Assembly (NCBI GenBank): GCA_049790315.1
Contig: JBAQYV010000161.1
Coordinates: 1-27,840, forward strand
From: DASPOJ01 sp049790315
Lineage (GTDB): Bacteria; Acidobacteriota; Terriglobia; Acidiferrales; UBA7541
Reading direction: 5' to 3'
Length of the DNA stretch: 27,840 bases
The notes under the pieces are model-generated. The model saw only the letters and a list, made by a program, of their open reading frames with translations, did not search any database and was not told the DNA's origin. This document shows positions 1 to 7,579 of the stretch, piece by piece. The number at the start of each line of letters is the position of its first letter. Positions within the stretch are counted from its first letter, which is position 1. Both the position numbers and the translations under genes were made by a program.

Positions 1-230
1 AAACATTTGTGGCGCGTCGTCCAGATGGCGCGTTTGCGCCGGCTTACGCGCGCTTTATCGGCATCACGGGCAGCAGCTTTTTGTCGAACACCTGGCGTCC
101 CGAGAGCGAGGCGAACACTCATGATGCGCTGATCCGATCGCTGGAAGGATTCGGAGGCCGCATGGCTACGAACGCCTTCGAGGAATTCTGGCCCGATGCG
201 AAGGCGCACCTGTTTCACAGGAGCAATTGA
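1..230 (+). CDS. Hypothetical protein, C-terminal part only
   Basis: The reading frame is open from the window edge to a TGA at 228-230, so this is the 3' end of a gene that starts upstream. A GTG at position 9 could be read as a start, but it has no ribosome binding site and the frame continues upstream of it. The visible 75 or so residues include GITGSSFLSNTWRPES and end in AKAHLFHRSN. I do not recognise a catalytic motif or a membrane segment. The segment has the look of a conserved protein tail (aromatic-rich, amphipathic helices), but I cannot assign a function. Confidence 0.6.
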   Translation, partial: TFVARRPDGAFAPAYARFIGITGSSFLSNTWRPESEANTHDALIRSLEGFGGRMATNAFEEFWPDAKAHLFHRSN

Positions 231-426
231 ACGCGGCCATAAAACCCGCAAAATACCGGAACTTCGCAATCCGCATTCCGGAGTTCCGAGTTTGTTCGGG
301 GCGCGTGATTCGGTGCAGTCGAAGAACCTACACTAACGCAGAAGATAATCTACAAGCATTTGCCGATGTAATCGGAGTCTCCGCGCAGATATGTTCAGGG
401 CGCGAGCTGTCGGAGGAAACATACCC

Positions 427-969
427 ATGAACACATTTTGCAAATACATCTCTCCTGTTGCGCTCACGATCTTGGTTGTTGCGGCCGGTGGCGTAGCGTT
501 CGGCCAGGGCCCTAGGACGCAGCCGATGGACGCTACCTTCGTAAAAGAAGCGGCCACGGGCGGAATGGCAGAGGTCAAGATGGGCCGTCTGGCAGAGCAA
601 AAGGGCACTAACAGCGCGGTGAAAGCATTTGGCAAACGGATGGTGATTGACCACACGAAAGCCGGAGGGCAGCTGAAATCAATTGCGTTGAGAAACCATT
701 TCACTGTCCCTGCTGCCCTTGATAAGAGCGACCAAGCGGAGTACGTGCGACTTTCCGGCCTCTCGGGCGCGGAGTTCGACAAAGCTTTTGCTCAGGATAT
801 GGTTGCCGATCATGGCCAGGCGATCGACGCATTCCAACAAGAAGCGACCACAGGCACGAACTCAGACCTGGAGAGTTTCGCTTCTGAAACACTTCCCACT
901 CTCAAGGATCACCTGAAGCAAGCGAAAGAAATGCAGGAAACCGTCACCGGACACGACAGCAACCAGTAG
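427..969 (+). CDS. Secreted DUF4142 domain protein
   Basis: Predicted exported helical protein of 180 residues. Residues 1-26 form a signal peptide with the hydrophobic core VALTILVVAAGGVAFG. Residues about 35-170 match the DUF4142 pattern: two ferritin-like helical pairs with FGKRMVIDHTKAG (68-80), FAQDMVADHGQAIDAF (121-136) and a final DHLKQAKEM (161-169). The family is common in soil and plant-associated bacteria and has no firmly established function. I chose the ATG at 427 rather than an upstream ATG at 391 because GGAGGAA at 412-418 sits at ideal distance and the signal peptide begins directly after it. It stands alone, tail to tail with the DUF72 gene, with 15 bases between the stops. 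Confidence 0.88.
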   Translation: MNTFCKYISPVALTILVVAAGGVAFGQGPRTQPMDATFVKEAATGGMAEVKMGRLAEQKGTNSAVKAFGKRMVIDHTKAGGQLKSIALRNHFTVPAALDKSDQAEYVRLSGLSGAEFDKAFAQDMVADHGQAIDAFQQEATTGTNSDLESFASETLPTLKDHLKQAKEMQETVTGHDSNQ

Positions 970-984
970 CGGCATCGTCGAATA

Positions 985-1911
985 TTAGGACAGACGGGCC
1001 TTCGCGAACTGCTGCCGTCGGCCATGCAATCCCCACAGCTTCTCGCCGCGCTTGATCAAACTTTGGGCATCGAACGGCGCTCGCACTTTTGCATCGTTGT
1101 CAAAATAAATGAACACATCGCGTGGGGCCTTTTTCGGAGCACGGTTTGTGATGACGCGCTCGGCGTCGTCCGGCTCACCGCCGCGCGCCCAGGCGTCAAC
1201 ACGAACAGCCCAGGAATCCAGCGACTTAGCGTCATAGCCGCTGACGTACAGCTCTTCCGAGCCGTGCAATCGGCAATATATAAAATCCGAGGTAACGTCC
1301 ATTAGTCGGGGCCACTCCACCGTATCCGCACAGACAAGCGCTACGTCATAAATGCGAAGCAATTGAATAAACTCCGGCACAGCAAAACTCGCATGGCGAA
1401 TTTCCATCGCGTGCCGTAAGGGACGCTGCGCGTCAGTTTTCATCCACGCTCTGCCACTGATTCTCTTGTCGTGGCGCCGCGCCAACGCCGCGGCCGATTC
1501 GGTATCGTGCGGCAGCAGCTTCAGAAATGTCTCGATACGCTTGTGATCGAACTTAAAATTCGGTGGAAGCTGCCACAGAATCGGACCCAATTTTTGACCG
1601 AGTCGCAGAAGTCCCGAGGCCAAGAAATTGGCCAGGGGCGCTCTCGGGTCTTTCAATCGCTGGATGTGAGTGATGAAGCGAGGCGCCTTCACCGAGAAGG
1701 CGAAATCTTCAGGGGTGTTAGCAGCCCATTTTGCATAGCTTTCCGGTCGTTGCAAAGAATAGAAAGTCCCGTTGATTTCGATCGAGGAAAGTATGCCGGC
1801 GGCATAGGCGAGCTCGCGGTGATGCGGAAGCTTCGGCGGATAAAATGTCCCGCGCCACGGTGCATATGTCCAACCGGAAATCCCGATACGTACCCTTCCC
1901 AGTTTTGGCAT
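985..1911 (-). CDS. DUF72 (YecE-like) domain protein
   Basis: Protein of 308 residues of the DUF72 family, a TIM-barrel fold of unknown biochemical role. The N-terminus shows the family hallmark VRIGISGWTYAPWRGTFYP (7-25), then SSIEINGTFYSLQRPE (42-57) and FAFSVKAPRFITHI (70-83). Later landmarks are LGPILWQLPPNFK, MEIRHASF, FIYCRLHGSEELY and DVFIYFDNDA, close to the C-terminus, all typical of the family. An ATG at 1935 would add eight residues, but the ATG at 1911 is preceded by GAGGG (1923-1919) with a 7-base spacer, so the shorter start is preferred. It is transcribed divergently from the methyltransferase gene. Confidence 0.9.
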   Translation of the reverse strand: MPKLGRVRIGISGWTYAPWRGTFYPPKLPHHRELAYAAGILSSIEINGTFYSLQRPESYAKWAANTPEDFAFSVKAPRFITHIQRLKDPRAPLANFLASGLLRLGQKLGPILWQLPPNFKFDHKRIETFLKLLPHDTESAAALARRHDKRISGRAWMKTDAQRPLRHAMEIRHASFAVPEFIQLLRIYDVALVCADTVEWPRLMDVTSDFIYCRLHGSEELYVSGYDAKSLDSWAVRVDAWARGGEPDDAERVITNRAPKKAPRDVFIYFDNDAKVRAPFDAQSLIKRGEKLWGLHGRRQQFAKARLS

Positions 1912-2102
1912 CAATTTTCCCTCAGCATTTAACATACAGACCGAACGTCCCTATGATCCACCGATCCGTTCCGTGGTAGTGGCTTAGATTCGAAGGCGAC
2001 AGATTAAGATTCGAGAGCGCGTGGCAACGATACTTCGCGAGCGCAGAGCGTGGTAGATGTGCTCCCCGCCGCTGGGCTACAATGACGCCCTCATGAGGTG
2101 CA

Positions 2103-2885
2103 ATGGATAAATCATTCGTCTTCGATCAGCCCCAGCAGGCCGAATTCATGCAGCGCCGCCGCGAGTTCCTCGGGCAACATCTGCCGCAATGGAGACAGGA
2201 GCTCGGGCTGCGCACCGCGCTCGACGTGGGCTGCGGCGTAGGCCACTTCTCAGCGTTCTTGCGCGATGCTGGTTTCACCGTGACCGGCGTGGATGGCCGC
2301 GAAGAGAATATCGCCGAAGCGCGAAGCCGTCATACCGGCATTGATTTCCGCGTCGCCGACGCCGAGGATCCGCATCTCTCCGCTCTGGGTGAATTCGATC
2401 TTGTGCTGGCCTTTGGTCTCCTCTACCACCTTGAAAATCCGTTTCGCGCCATGCGCAACCTGCACGGTTTGACGGGTAAGCTGCTTCTCGTCGAGAGCCT
2501 GTTTGTACCGGGAGAAGTTCCCATGCTGCTTTTGCTCGACGAGTACGCGGTTCATGATCAAAGTTTGGGCGGCGTGAGTTGTTATCCCACCGAAGGCGCC
2601 ATCATAAAGATGGCGTACCGCTCAGGCTTTCCGCATGCCTACCGGTTCCGCAAATATCCCGATCACGAGCAATTTCGTCGCGTCGGTGAACGCGACCGGG
2701 TGCGAACCCTTATCGCCGCGTCCAACCCCGAGATGCATTCGCCCGTGCTGGAAGCGGCGACCGAGCCCTCCGCTCGGCCAGATCGCCTGACGGAGAAAGA
2801 GCGCGCCGGCTTCTCCAAACTTTTCCGGCGGCTCGGGCGTGGTTTTCGCCGCCCGGCGCCGCCAGCCCCTTCCGACCGGCGGTGA
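2103..2885 (+). CDS. Class I SAM-dependent methyltransferase
   Basis: Cytosolic protein of 260 residues. The glycine-rich SAM-binding motif I is LDVGCGVGHFSAF (40-52). It is followed by an acidic end of strand 2 (VTGVDGRE), VADAEDP, and the motif IV-like stretch FDLVLAFGLLYHLENP. This is the Methyltransf_11/25 fold. The substrate cannot be told from sequence. The last 50 residues are rich in Arg and Pro, look unstructured and are beyond the fold. The start has GAGGTG (2095-2100) just upstream. The gene appears monocistronic. Upstream lies a 190-base divergent promoter region shared with the DUF72 gene. Confidence 0.88.
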   Translation: MDKSFVFDQPQQAEFMQRRREFLGQHLPQWRQELGLRTALDVGCGVGHFSAFLRDAGFTVTGVDGREENIAEARSRHTGIDFRVADAEDPHLSALGEFDLVLAFGLLYHLENPFRAMRNLHGLTGKLLLVESLFVPGEVPMLLLLDEYAVHDQSLGGVSCYPTEGAIIKMAYRSGFPHAYRFRKYPDHEQFRRVGERDRVRTLIAASNPEMHSPVLEAATEPSARPDRLTEKERAGFSKLFRRLGRGFRRPAPPAPSDRR

Positions 2886-3053
2886 TTCTGGTCAAGTAAT
2901 TCACCCCAATCGCGGATGGTTCACAGAAGGTCCGTACGACGAACTTCAACACAAATCTGAATGAACCCGGGTTGGTGGCGAACAATTGAAATTCGGTCTA
3001 TCCTTGGCCTTTCGCGCGGACAAAAGAGGAGACCTTCTACGACGATCCGTGGA

Positions 3054-3161
3054 ATGAACACATTTACTTTCGTCCACGTTCTGCTGAGTTTAATCGGAAT
3101 ATTCACGGGATTCATCGTTGTGTTCGGCACCTTCGTGGAAAAGCGGTTCCGCACGGCTTAA
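3054..3161 (+). pseudogene. Truncated remnant of a small multi-pass membrane protein
   Basis: A 35-residue frame begins MNTFTFVHVLLSLIGIFTG and continues IVVFG, one clean membrane helix. It then runs out after VEKRFRTA into a TAA. From memory, small acidobacterial membrane proteins begin almost identically and continue for about 100 more residues with further helices; here the rest is missing and the pirin gene starts 28 bases later. I read it as an N-terminal fragment left by a deletion or frameshift. It could instead be a genuine single-helix small protein. There is no good ribosome binding site: an AGGAGA at 3026-3031 lies too far upstream. Confidence 0.4.
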
Positions 3162-3189
3162 TCGCCACGATTTAAAGACGGGAGGCATT

Positions 3190-4104
3190 ATGTCCATTCG
3201 TCCGGTAAAGCGAATGATTAAGTCAAAGCCGGCAATCGAAGGTGCCGGAGTGCACCTGCGTCGCGCGTTCGGCTTTGGCAACACCACGGACTTCGATCCG
3301 TTCCTTTTGCTCGACGATTTCCGCAACGATGTTCCTGAAGATTATCTTGCGGGATTTCCGTGGCATCCGCATCGCGGCATTGAAACAATCACTTACGTTC
3401 TCGCTGGAACCGTGGAGCATGGCGACAGCATGGGTAATCGCGGAGCCATAGCCGCCGGCGATATTCAATGGATGACGGCGGGCCGGGGAATCATTCACCA
3501 GGAAATGCCCAAGGGCGACCCCGATGGCCGCATGCACGGCTTTCAATTGTGGGCGAACCTTCCATCGGCGCAGAAGATGACGGATCCGCGTTATCAGGAA
3601 GTGAAAGCGGTGGAAATTCCCGAAATCATCGAGGACGATGGCACTCGCGCGCGCGTGGTCTGCGGCGAGTTCTGGGGGAAACGTGGCCCGGTCGAAGGAA
3701 TTGCGACAGACCCAATTTATATCGACGTTTCGGTGCCGCCCGGCCGGCGCAAAGTATTGCCGGTGGAGACGCTGCGGCACGCGTTCGCTTACGTGTTCGC
3801 GGGCGACGGAAAATTCTGCAACGCATCCGGTCCGCTTCAAGTGCCCACTGAATCGGTGGGATGGCTGGACACCGCGCCACCGAAAGATGCCGAGGATCGT
3901 TCGCTCGTGCTTTTCGACCGCGGCGATGAAGTTGTGGTGCAAGCCGGGGACGATGGGATCCGCTTCCTCCTCGTCTCGGGCAAGCCGCTTGAAGAGCCGG
4001 TCGCGTGGTATGGGCCGATCGTGATGAACACGCAGGAACAGCTTCGCACCGCGTTTAGCGAACTGCAGCAGGGAACATTTCTCGAAATTGATAAGCGCAA
4101 ATGA
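3190..4104 (+). CDS. Pirin family protein
   Basis: Bicupin protein of 304 residues. The N-terminal pirin cupin holds the metal ligands expected for the family: H59 and H61 in WHPHRGIET, and H103 and E105 in IIHQEMP. Other landmarks are FDPFLLLDDF (35-44) and the C-terminal pirin domain with VARYGPIVMN-like sequence (WYGPIVMNT) near residue 275. Bacterial pirins bind iron and are described as quercetinase-like dioxygenases or regulators; the substrate here is unknown. The ATG at 3190 is preceded by GGGAGG (3180-3185). An in-frame extension to 3118 lacks a site and overlaps the remnant upstream. The gene ends before a hairpin terminator. Confidence 0.93.
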   Translation: MSIRPVKRMIKSKPAIEGAGVHLRRAFGFGNTTDFDPFLLLDDFRNDVPEDYLAGFPWHPHRGIETITYVLAGTVEHGDSMGNRGAIAAGDIQWMTAGRGIIHQEMPKGDPDGRMHGFQLWANLPSAQKMTDPRYQEVKAVEIPEIIEDDGTRARVVCGEFWGKRGPVEGIATDPIYIDVSVPPGRRKVLPVETLRHAFAYVFAGDGKFCNASGPLQVPTESVGWLDTAPPKDAEDRSLVLFDRGDEVVVQAGDDGIRFLLVSGKPLEEPVAWYGPIVMNTQEQLRTAFSELQQGTFLEIDKRK

Positions 4105-4156
4105 AGAGATCAATAACTCCCACGCGAGACACGCGAATCTAGTTGGTTAAAATGAA

Positions 4157-4195
4157 GAGGCCGGCACCGCTCGTAACTCCGAGCGTGCCGGCCTC
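4157..4195. terminator. Strong hairpin terminator between convergent genes
   Basis: GAGGCCGGCAC (4157-4167) and GTGCCGGCCTC (4185-4195) form a perfect 11-bp GC-rich stem. It extends inward by GCTCG/CGAGC with one bulged C, leaving a loop of about 6 bases. The pirin gene ends upstream on the plus strand and the helicase gene ends downstream on the minus strand. Reading on the minus strand, the stem is followed by TTCATTTTAACC, which is the better T tract; the plus-strand flank (TCGCATTTC) is weaker. A bidirectional intrinsic terminator is the natural reading. Confidence 0.85.
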
Positions 4196-4219
4196 TCGCA
4201 TTTCAAACTGATTGCTGTT

Positions 4220-5566
4220 TTAGTCGGTTGCGGTTGCGACGTTGTGGGACTGCAACTTTTCACCGGGCAATGCGATCACTGTCCGCACCGCTCGCGGCTC
4301 ACGAGCCGCTGCCACAAGAGAAATCCGCCCTCGACCTCGGCTCCGATCCTGCCGATCACCGCGACCCCGATCGTGCCGATCGAAGTGTGCTGGGCGTTCG
4401 GAGCGCTCAAACTCTTCCGGCCGTGGAGGCACGTTGCCGCGCGCAGTGCTTGCGCCGGCATCCACGCGCATCCGTTCCATCCGAATGCCAAGCGTGCGTT
4501 CCAATTGATCCATCTCGTTCCGTTGCGTCCGTGCGAACAGCGTTGAAGCAACGCCGCGTCCGCCCGCGCGCCCTGTGCGGCCGACGCGATGGATGAAGTT
4601 TTCCGCGACTTCGGGCAAATCGTAGTTGATCACGTGGGCGATGTCCTGCACGTGAATTCCGCGCGAGGCCAAATCCGTGGCGACGAGCACGCGGTAGCGA
4701 CCTTGCTGAAATCCGGTGAGCGCCGCTGTGCGTTGCGATTGCGAACGATCGCCGTGAATCATGGCTGCGCCGAAACCATCGCGATTAAGATTCTTCGCGA
4801 TGCGCTCAGTGCCGCGCTTGGTGCGCGCGAAGACCAAGCAGCGCCCGGTTTCTTTCGCGAGCAAACTGTTGAGCGCGTCCTGCTTGCCCTCAACCGAAAC
4901 TTCAAAAGCCTGAAGCCGCACGTTTTCCGAAGGCTTCAGCGTGGACCCAAACGCCAAGCGCACGGGATTTTGCATGTAGCCATTCACCAGATGCACCACG
5001 GACGCCTCAAGCGTCGCGGAAAAACACATTGTCTGGCGCTGTTTCGGCAGAACCGAAATGATTCTGCGAATCGCGGGCAGAAATCCCATGTCAAGCATGC
5101 GATCCGCTTCATCCAGCACGAGTGTCTGCAATGCGGTGAAATGGACGAGCCTGCGGTCGAGGAAATCTTCAAGGCGCCCCGGAGTGGCGACAACCAGCCG
5201 CGCGCCCTTACGAAGCGCGCTCAGTTGCTGGCCTTCGGATAATCCGCCGACGACCAACGCCGCGGGCGAAAGTTTGCTGCCGCGCAGCGCGTTGTACTGC
5301 TCTACGACTTGCATCGCCAATTCCCGCGTGGGCACCAACACCAGCGCGGCAATCTCGCGCGCCGTTTGCGGAAGCAGGTGTTCGATGATCGGCACCAGGA
5401 ACGCGAGCGTCTTGCCGGTTCCGGTCTGCGCCGTCGCCAGCACATCCTTGCCCTCGAGCGCGTGCGGGATCGTCGCTGCTTGCACCGGCGTCGGGATCGT
5501 GAAACGAGCCGCGGCCAGTCTATCCTTCATGTACTGCGAAATCGGTAATTCTGAAAAATTCTGCAT
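4220..5566 (-). CDS. DEAD-box ATP-dependent RNA helicase (RhlE-like)
   Basis: Protein of 448 residues that unwinds RNA duplexes using ATP, acting in ribosome assembly or RNA turnover. The motifs appear in order: Q motif PTPVQ (25-29), Walker A AQTGTGKT (46-53), PTRELA (79-84), GG (107-108), TPGR (128-131), DEAD (152-155), SAT (183-185), FARTK (246-250), ATDLASRGIHV (296-306) and HRVGRTGR (326-333). The tail from about 370 is rich in Arg, Gly and Asp, as in RNA-binding extensions of RhlE-type helicases. Motif V has His where most family members have Asp (RGID/RGLD). The start at 5566 gives the usual short N-terminus; a 13-residue upstream extension has no support. The ribosome site is weak (AGAAAG). 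Confidence 0.95.
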   Translation of the reverse strand: MQNFSELPISQYMKDRLAAARFTIPTPVQAATIPHALEGKDVLATAQTGTGKTLAFLVPIIEHLLPQTAREIAALVLVPTRELAMQVVEQYNALRGSKLSPAALVVGGLSEGQQLSALRKGARLVVATPGRLEDFLDRRLVHFTALQTLVLDEADRMLDMGFLPAIRRIISVLPKQRQTMCFSATLEASVVHLVNGYMQNPVRLAFGSTLKPSENVRLQAFEVSVEGKQDALNSLLAKETGRCLVFARTKRGTERIAKNLNRDGFGAAMIHGDRSQSQRTAALTGFQQGRYRVLVATDLASRGIHVQDIAHVINYDLPEVAENFIHRVGRTGRAGGRGVASTLFARTQRNEMDQLERTLGIRMERMRVDAGASTARGNVPPRPEEFERSERPAHFDRHDRGRGDRQDRSRGRGRISLVAAAREPRAVRTVIALPGEKLQSHNVATATD

Positions 5567-5961
5567 TTTGCTTTCTTGCTGGCGGCAGCGCATCGCGGGG
5601 CACACACGAATTTCGGGCCCGGCGCGGCCACTTGTTTTTGCCAGTCTTCTTTTAAATTTTGTAAATTACGCTTGAAGACATCAGGAGGCTACTGAAGGCG
5701 GGTATTCTTAGATCAACTACTGAACCAGAAGAGCCGCACTGCCACAACCGAAGTGTTAAGCGCAACCACAGTATAGCAGGTTTCCTCCGAAAGCGCTCCA
5801 TGAAAGATTTTAAAGGATTTACACCGTGACCGCTCGCTGTCTGGCGCCGCCATTATGATTTCCGTATGAATCGTTTATGCCTTCCTTAGTGCCTCCGGAT
5901 TACCTTTTCGCCGAAGCAAGGAATTGGACCGGAGAGCAAATACCGGGCGCCGGGGAGCCGA
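5567..5961. other. Intergenic region, divergent helicase and kdpE-operon promoters
   Basis: No convincing gene fits these 395 bases. The left part should hold the promoter and a long 5' leader of the helicase (minus strand); the AT-rich patch 5635-5670 is the obvious candidate. Around 5803-5828 lies a T-rich stretch TTTTAAAGGATTTACACC. At 5873-5893 is a direct-repeat motif that recurs before the second kdp transcription unit and is listed separately. A seven-codon frame from the ATG at 5866 ends within that motif and is not considered a gene. Confidence 0.5.
5873..5893 (+). promoter_or_regulatory. Candidate KdpE operator upstream of the kdpE operon
   Basis: The sequence GTTTATGCCTTCCTTAGTGC contains two similar half-sites, TTTATGCC (5874) and CTTAGTGC (5885), 11 bases apart. 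That is the one-helical-turn spacing of direct repeats used by OmpR/PhoB-type regulators. A near copy (16 of 20 bases identical) lies at 6969 before the other kdp transcription unit. KdpE, itself encoded here, is the obvious candidate binder. The assignment rests on recurrence, spacing and context only. Confidence 0.45.
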
Positions 5962-6222
5962 GTGACACCGCTCGCAATTTTTGGTTTGTTCGCCGTAACC
6001 GCGATGGTCGTGTGTTACGCGCTCGAGCGCCGCAGCCGGTGGTTCACCGCCGTGTTCGCCGTGGCTTGTCTGCTCGGTTCCGCGTACGGATTTCTTCAGG
6101 GGGCTTGGCCATTCGGACTGGTTGAGATCGTGTGGTCGGCCATCGCCCTCCGGCGATGGTGGATTGCCGGACGTGACGCCGAGCGTGAACCGCGACCAAG
6201 TCCGGACGAGGCGCGCGCATGA
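5962..6222 (+). CDS. Small membrane protein preceding kdpE
   Basis: An 86-residue protein with two or three membrane segments: residues 2-20 (LAIFGLFAVTAMVVCYAL), 27-45 (WFTAVFAVACLLGSAYGF) and a weaker one around 48-66 (WPFGLVEIVWSAIALRRWW). The tail is charged and soluble. It starts at GTG 5962 with GGGGAG (5952-5957) just upstream, and its stop overlaps the kdpE start by four bases (ATGA at 6219-6222). The two are therefore translationally coupled. I recognise no function. The coupling suggests a role tied to potassium-responsive signalling, perhaps as a membrane partner of KdpE regulation, but that is inference. Confidence 0.75.
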   Translation: MTPLAIFGLFAVTAMVVCYALERRSRWFTAVFAVACLLGSAYGFLQGAWPFGLVEIVWSAIALRRWWIAGRDAEREPRPSPDEARA

Positions 6223-6923
6223 GTCAAGGCCGCATTCTTGTAGTAGACGACGAACCGCAAATTCGCCGCGTGATGCGTACGACGCTGGTCACGCACGGTT
6301 ACGAAGTGGTGGACGCGCGTAGCGGCGAAGATGCCCTTGAGCTAATTCGCGCGGAACGCTACGACCTGGTTCTTCTCGACATCAATCTTCCCGGCATCAC
6401 CGGCATCGAAACCTGCCGCGAAATTCGCGCAAGCACGGATGTGGCCGTCATCATGATGACCGTGCGAAACGGCCAGCGTGACAAGGTCGAAGCGCTGGAC
6501 GCCGGCGCCGACGATTACGTCACCAAACCGTTCGCCATGCCCGAAATGCTGGCTCGCATGCGCGCCGCGCTTCGCAGAACCAGTTTTCATTCCGATTCCG
6601 GCGCCACCCACATACGCTTGGGCGACGTCGAAATCGATTTCGAAATGCGGCGCGTAATCGCCCACGGAGACCCCGTGCGCCTCACCTCCAAGGAATTCGA
6701 TTTGCTCTCCTATCTTGCCTCCCACGCGAACCGAACCATCACACACCGCGAATTGCTGCACGCCGTCTGGGGACCCGACTACGGCGACGAGCAAGAATAC
6801 CTGCACGTTTTCGTCAATCGATTGCGTAAGAAGATCGAGCATTCCTCGAAAAACCCCAAGTACCTCTTGACTGAGCCTTGGGTTGGATACCGTTTCGAAT
6901 TGCCGGCTAGCGTGGCCCACTGA
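6219..6923 (+). CDS. kdpE: KdpE-like response regulator (OmpR/PhoB family)
   Basis: DNA-binding response regulator of 234 residues that, in the known family, activates the kdp operon at low potassium or high osmolarity. The receiver domain has acidic D10 and D11, the phosphoacceptor D54 in LLDINLPG, T81 and K103 in VTKPF. The winged-helix output domain covers about 130-230 with LTSKEFDLLSYLASH, HRELLHAVWG, HVFVNRLRKKIE and a C-terminal VGYRFEL. The YGDEQEYLHVFVNRLRKK segment is characteristic of KdpE. The start overlaps the upstream gene. Its usual partner kinase KdpD is not in this window on either side. Confidence 0.9.
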   Translation: MSQGRILVVDDEPQIRRVMRTTLVTHGYEVVDARSGEDALELIRAERYDLVLLDINLPGITGIETCREIRASTDVAVIMMTVRNGQRDKVEALDAGADDYVTKPFAMPEMLARMRAALRRTSFHSDSGATHIRLGDVEIDFEMRRVIAHGDPVRLTSKEFDLLSYLASHANRTITHRELLHAVWGPDYGDEQEYLHVFVNRLRKKIEHSSKNPKYLLTEPWVGYRFELPASVAH

Positions 6924-6968
6924 CGATGTTTTTTCCATTCTTTGACATTTATGAATTTCTTATCCGGC

Positions 6969-6988
6969 GTTTATGCCTCCTTTAGCTC
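6969..6988 (+). promoter_or_regulatory. Candidate KdpE operator upstream of the kdpFABC unit
   Basis: GTTTATGCCTCCTTTAGCTC carries half-sites TTTATGCC (6970) and TTTAGCTC (6981), 11 bases apart, and matches the copy at 5873 at 16 of 20 positions. A TTGACA lies at 6942-6947 but has no good -10 at the right distance. A short inverted repeat, CCGGCG (6964-6969) and CGCCGG (6988-6993), brackets the motif. It sits in the 86-base gap between kdpE and the Usp-like gene, so the kdpFABC genes probably form a second, KdpE-controlled transcription unit. Confidence 0.5.
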
Positions 6989-7009
6989 GCCGGCTCTATC
7001 GTTACGCTC

Positions 7010-7579
7010 ATGAAAGCCAATCGAGCGCACTCGGTGGCAACGGCTTCTCGGAGCGGCGAGGACTGCGACGCGCTTCAAGCGAGCGTCGATCCGAAATTGC
7101 GTGTCACCGTGGTCTGCACGACGCTCGATGGGACCGTGGCTGCGTTGAGAGCCGCTGCCGCCCTCGCGAAACATCTCGGCGCGCAGATTGCGTTGGTAGC
7201 GCCGGAAGTCGTACCCATTCGGCTACCTCTCGATCGGCCGCAAATCTCAGTTCAGTTTTTGGAGCGGCGGTACTGCGATCTGGTAGCCAGCGCGGATGTC
7301 ACGGATCAGCCGGTCACGATTCGTATCTGGCTGTGCCGGGATCGAGAGCAGTCGCTGAAACAAGCTCTGGCCCCGCACTCGCTGATCGTCATCGGCGGCA
7401 GCACTCGTTGGTGGAGGAGAAGGGAACGCAAGATGGCGCAGTGGCTGCGGACGCTGGGGCATCATGTTGTTTTCGTGAACGCCGCCGCGAAAGAAAGCAT
7501 TGAGCCTCAGACCGATGGCAGCCGCCCAGCGGCCTGCCATCGTGTGCTCGAAAAAGAAGCACGAGGAGTCGATCGATGA
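7010..7579 (+). CDS. Usp-like protein in the kdp locus
   Basis: A 189-residue soluble protein whose central part (about 30-160) alternates strands and helices in a universal-stress-protein-like order: VTVVCTTLDGTVAALRAAAA, then AQIALVAPEV, then SLIVIGG followed by a basic WWRRRERK stretch, and finally HHVVFVNA. The usual Usp nucleotide loop GxxGxG is not evident; IGGSTRWW stands in its place, so ATP binding is doubtful. KdpD kinases carry an internal Usp domain, and this stand-alone copy sits exactly where a sensor component might be expected. No clear ribosome binding site precedes 7010, so the true start may be slightly downstream. Its stop overlaps the next start (ATGA). Confidence 0.7.
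   Translation: MKANRAHSVATASRSGEDCDALQASVDPKLRVTVVCTTLDGTVAALRAAAALAKHLGAQIALVAPEVVPIRLPLDRPQISVQFLERRYCDLVASADVTDQPVTIRIWLCRDREQSLKQALAPHSLIVIGGSTRWWRRRERKMAQWLRTLGHHVVFVNAAAKESIEPQTDGSRPAACHRVLEKEARGVDR

Noticed and set aside
3223..4113. 296-codon minus-strand frame opposite pirin
   Set aside because: Pirin on the plus strand has intact metal ligands and ribosome site; the opposite frame has no recognisable features.
4589..5242. 217-codon plus-strand frame opposite the helicase
   Set aside because: Antisense shadow of the DEAD-box helicase; no domain and no ribosome site.
5803..5828. TTTTAAAGGATTTACACC, reminiscent of the E. coli KdpE site
   Set aside because: Only a single loose match at a different spacing, not repeated before the second kdp unit; the motif at 5873/6969 is a better candidate.
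6942..6947. TTGACA as the -35 box for the kdpFABC unit
   Set aside because: No -10-like hexamer occurs 16-18 bases downstream; the nearest TATCGT (6997) is far away and would give an almost leaderless transcript.
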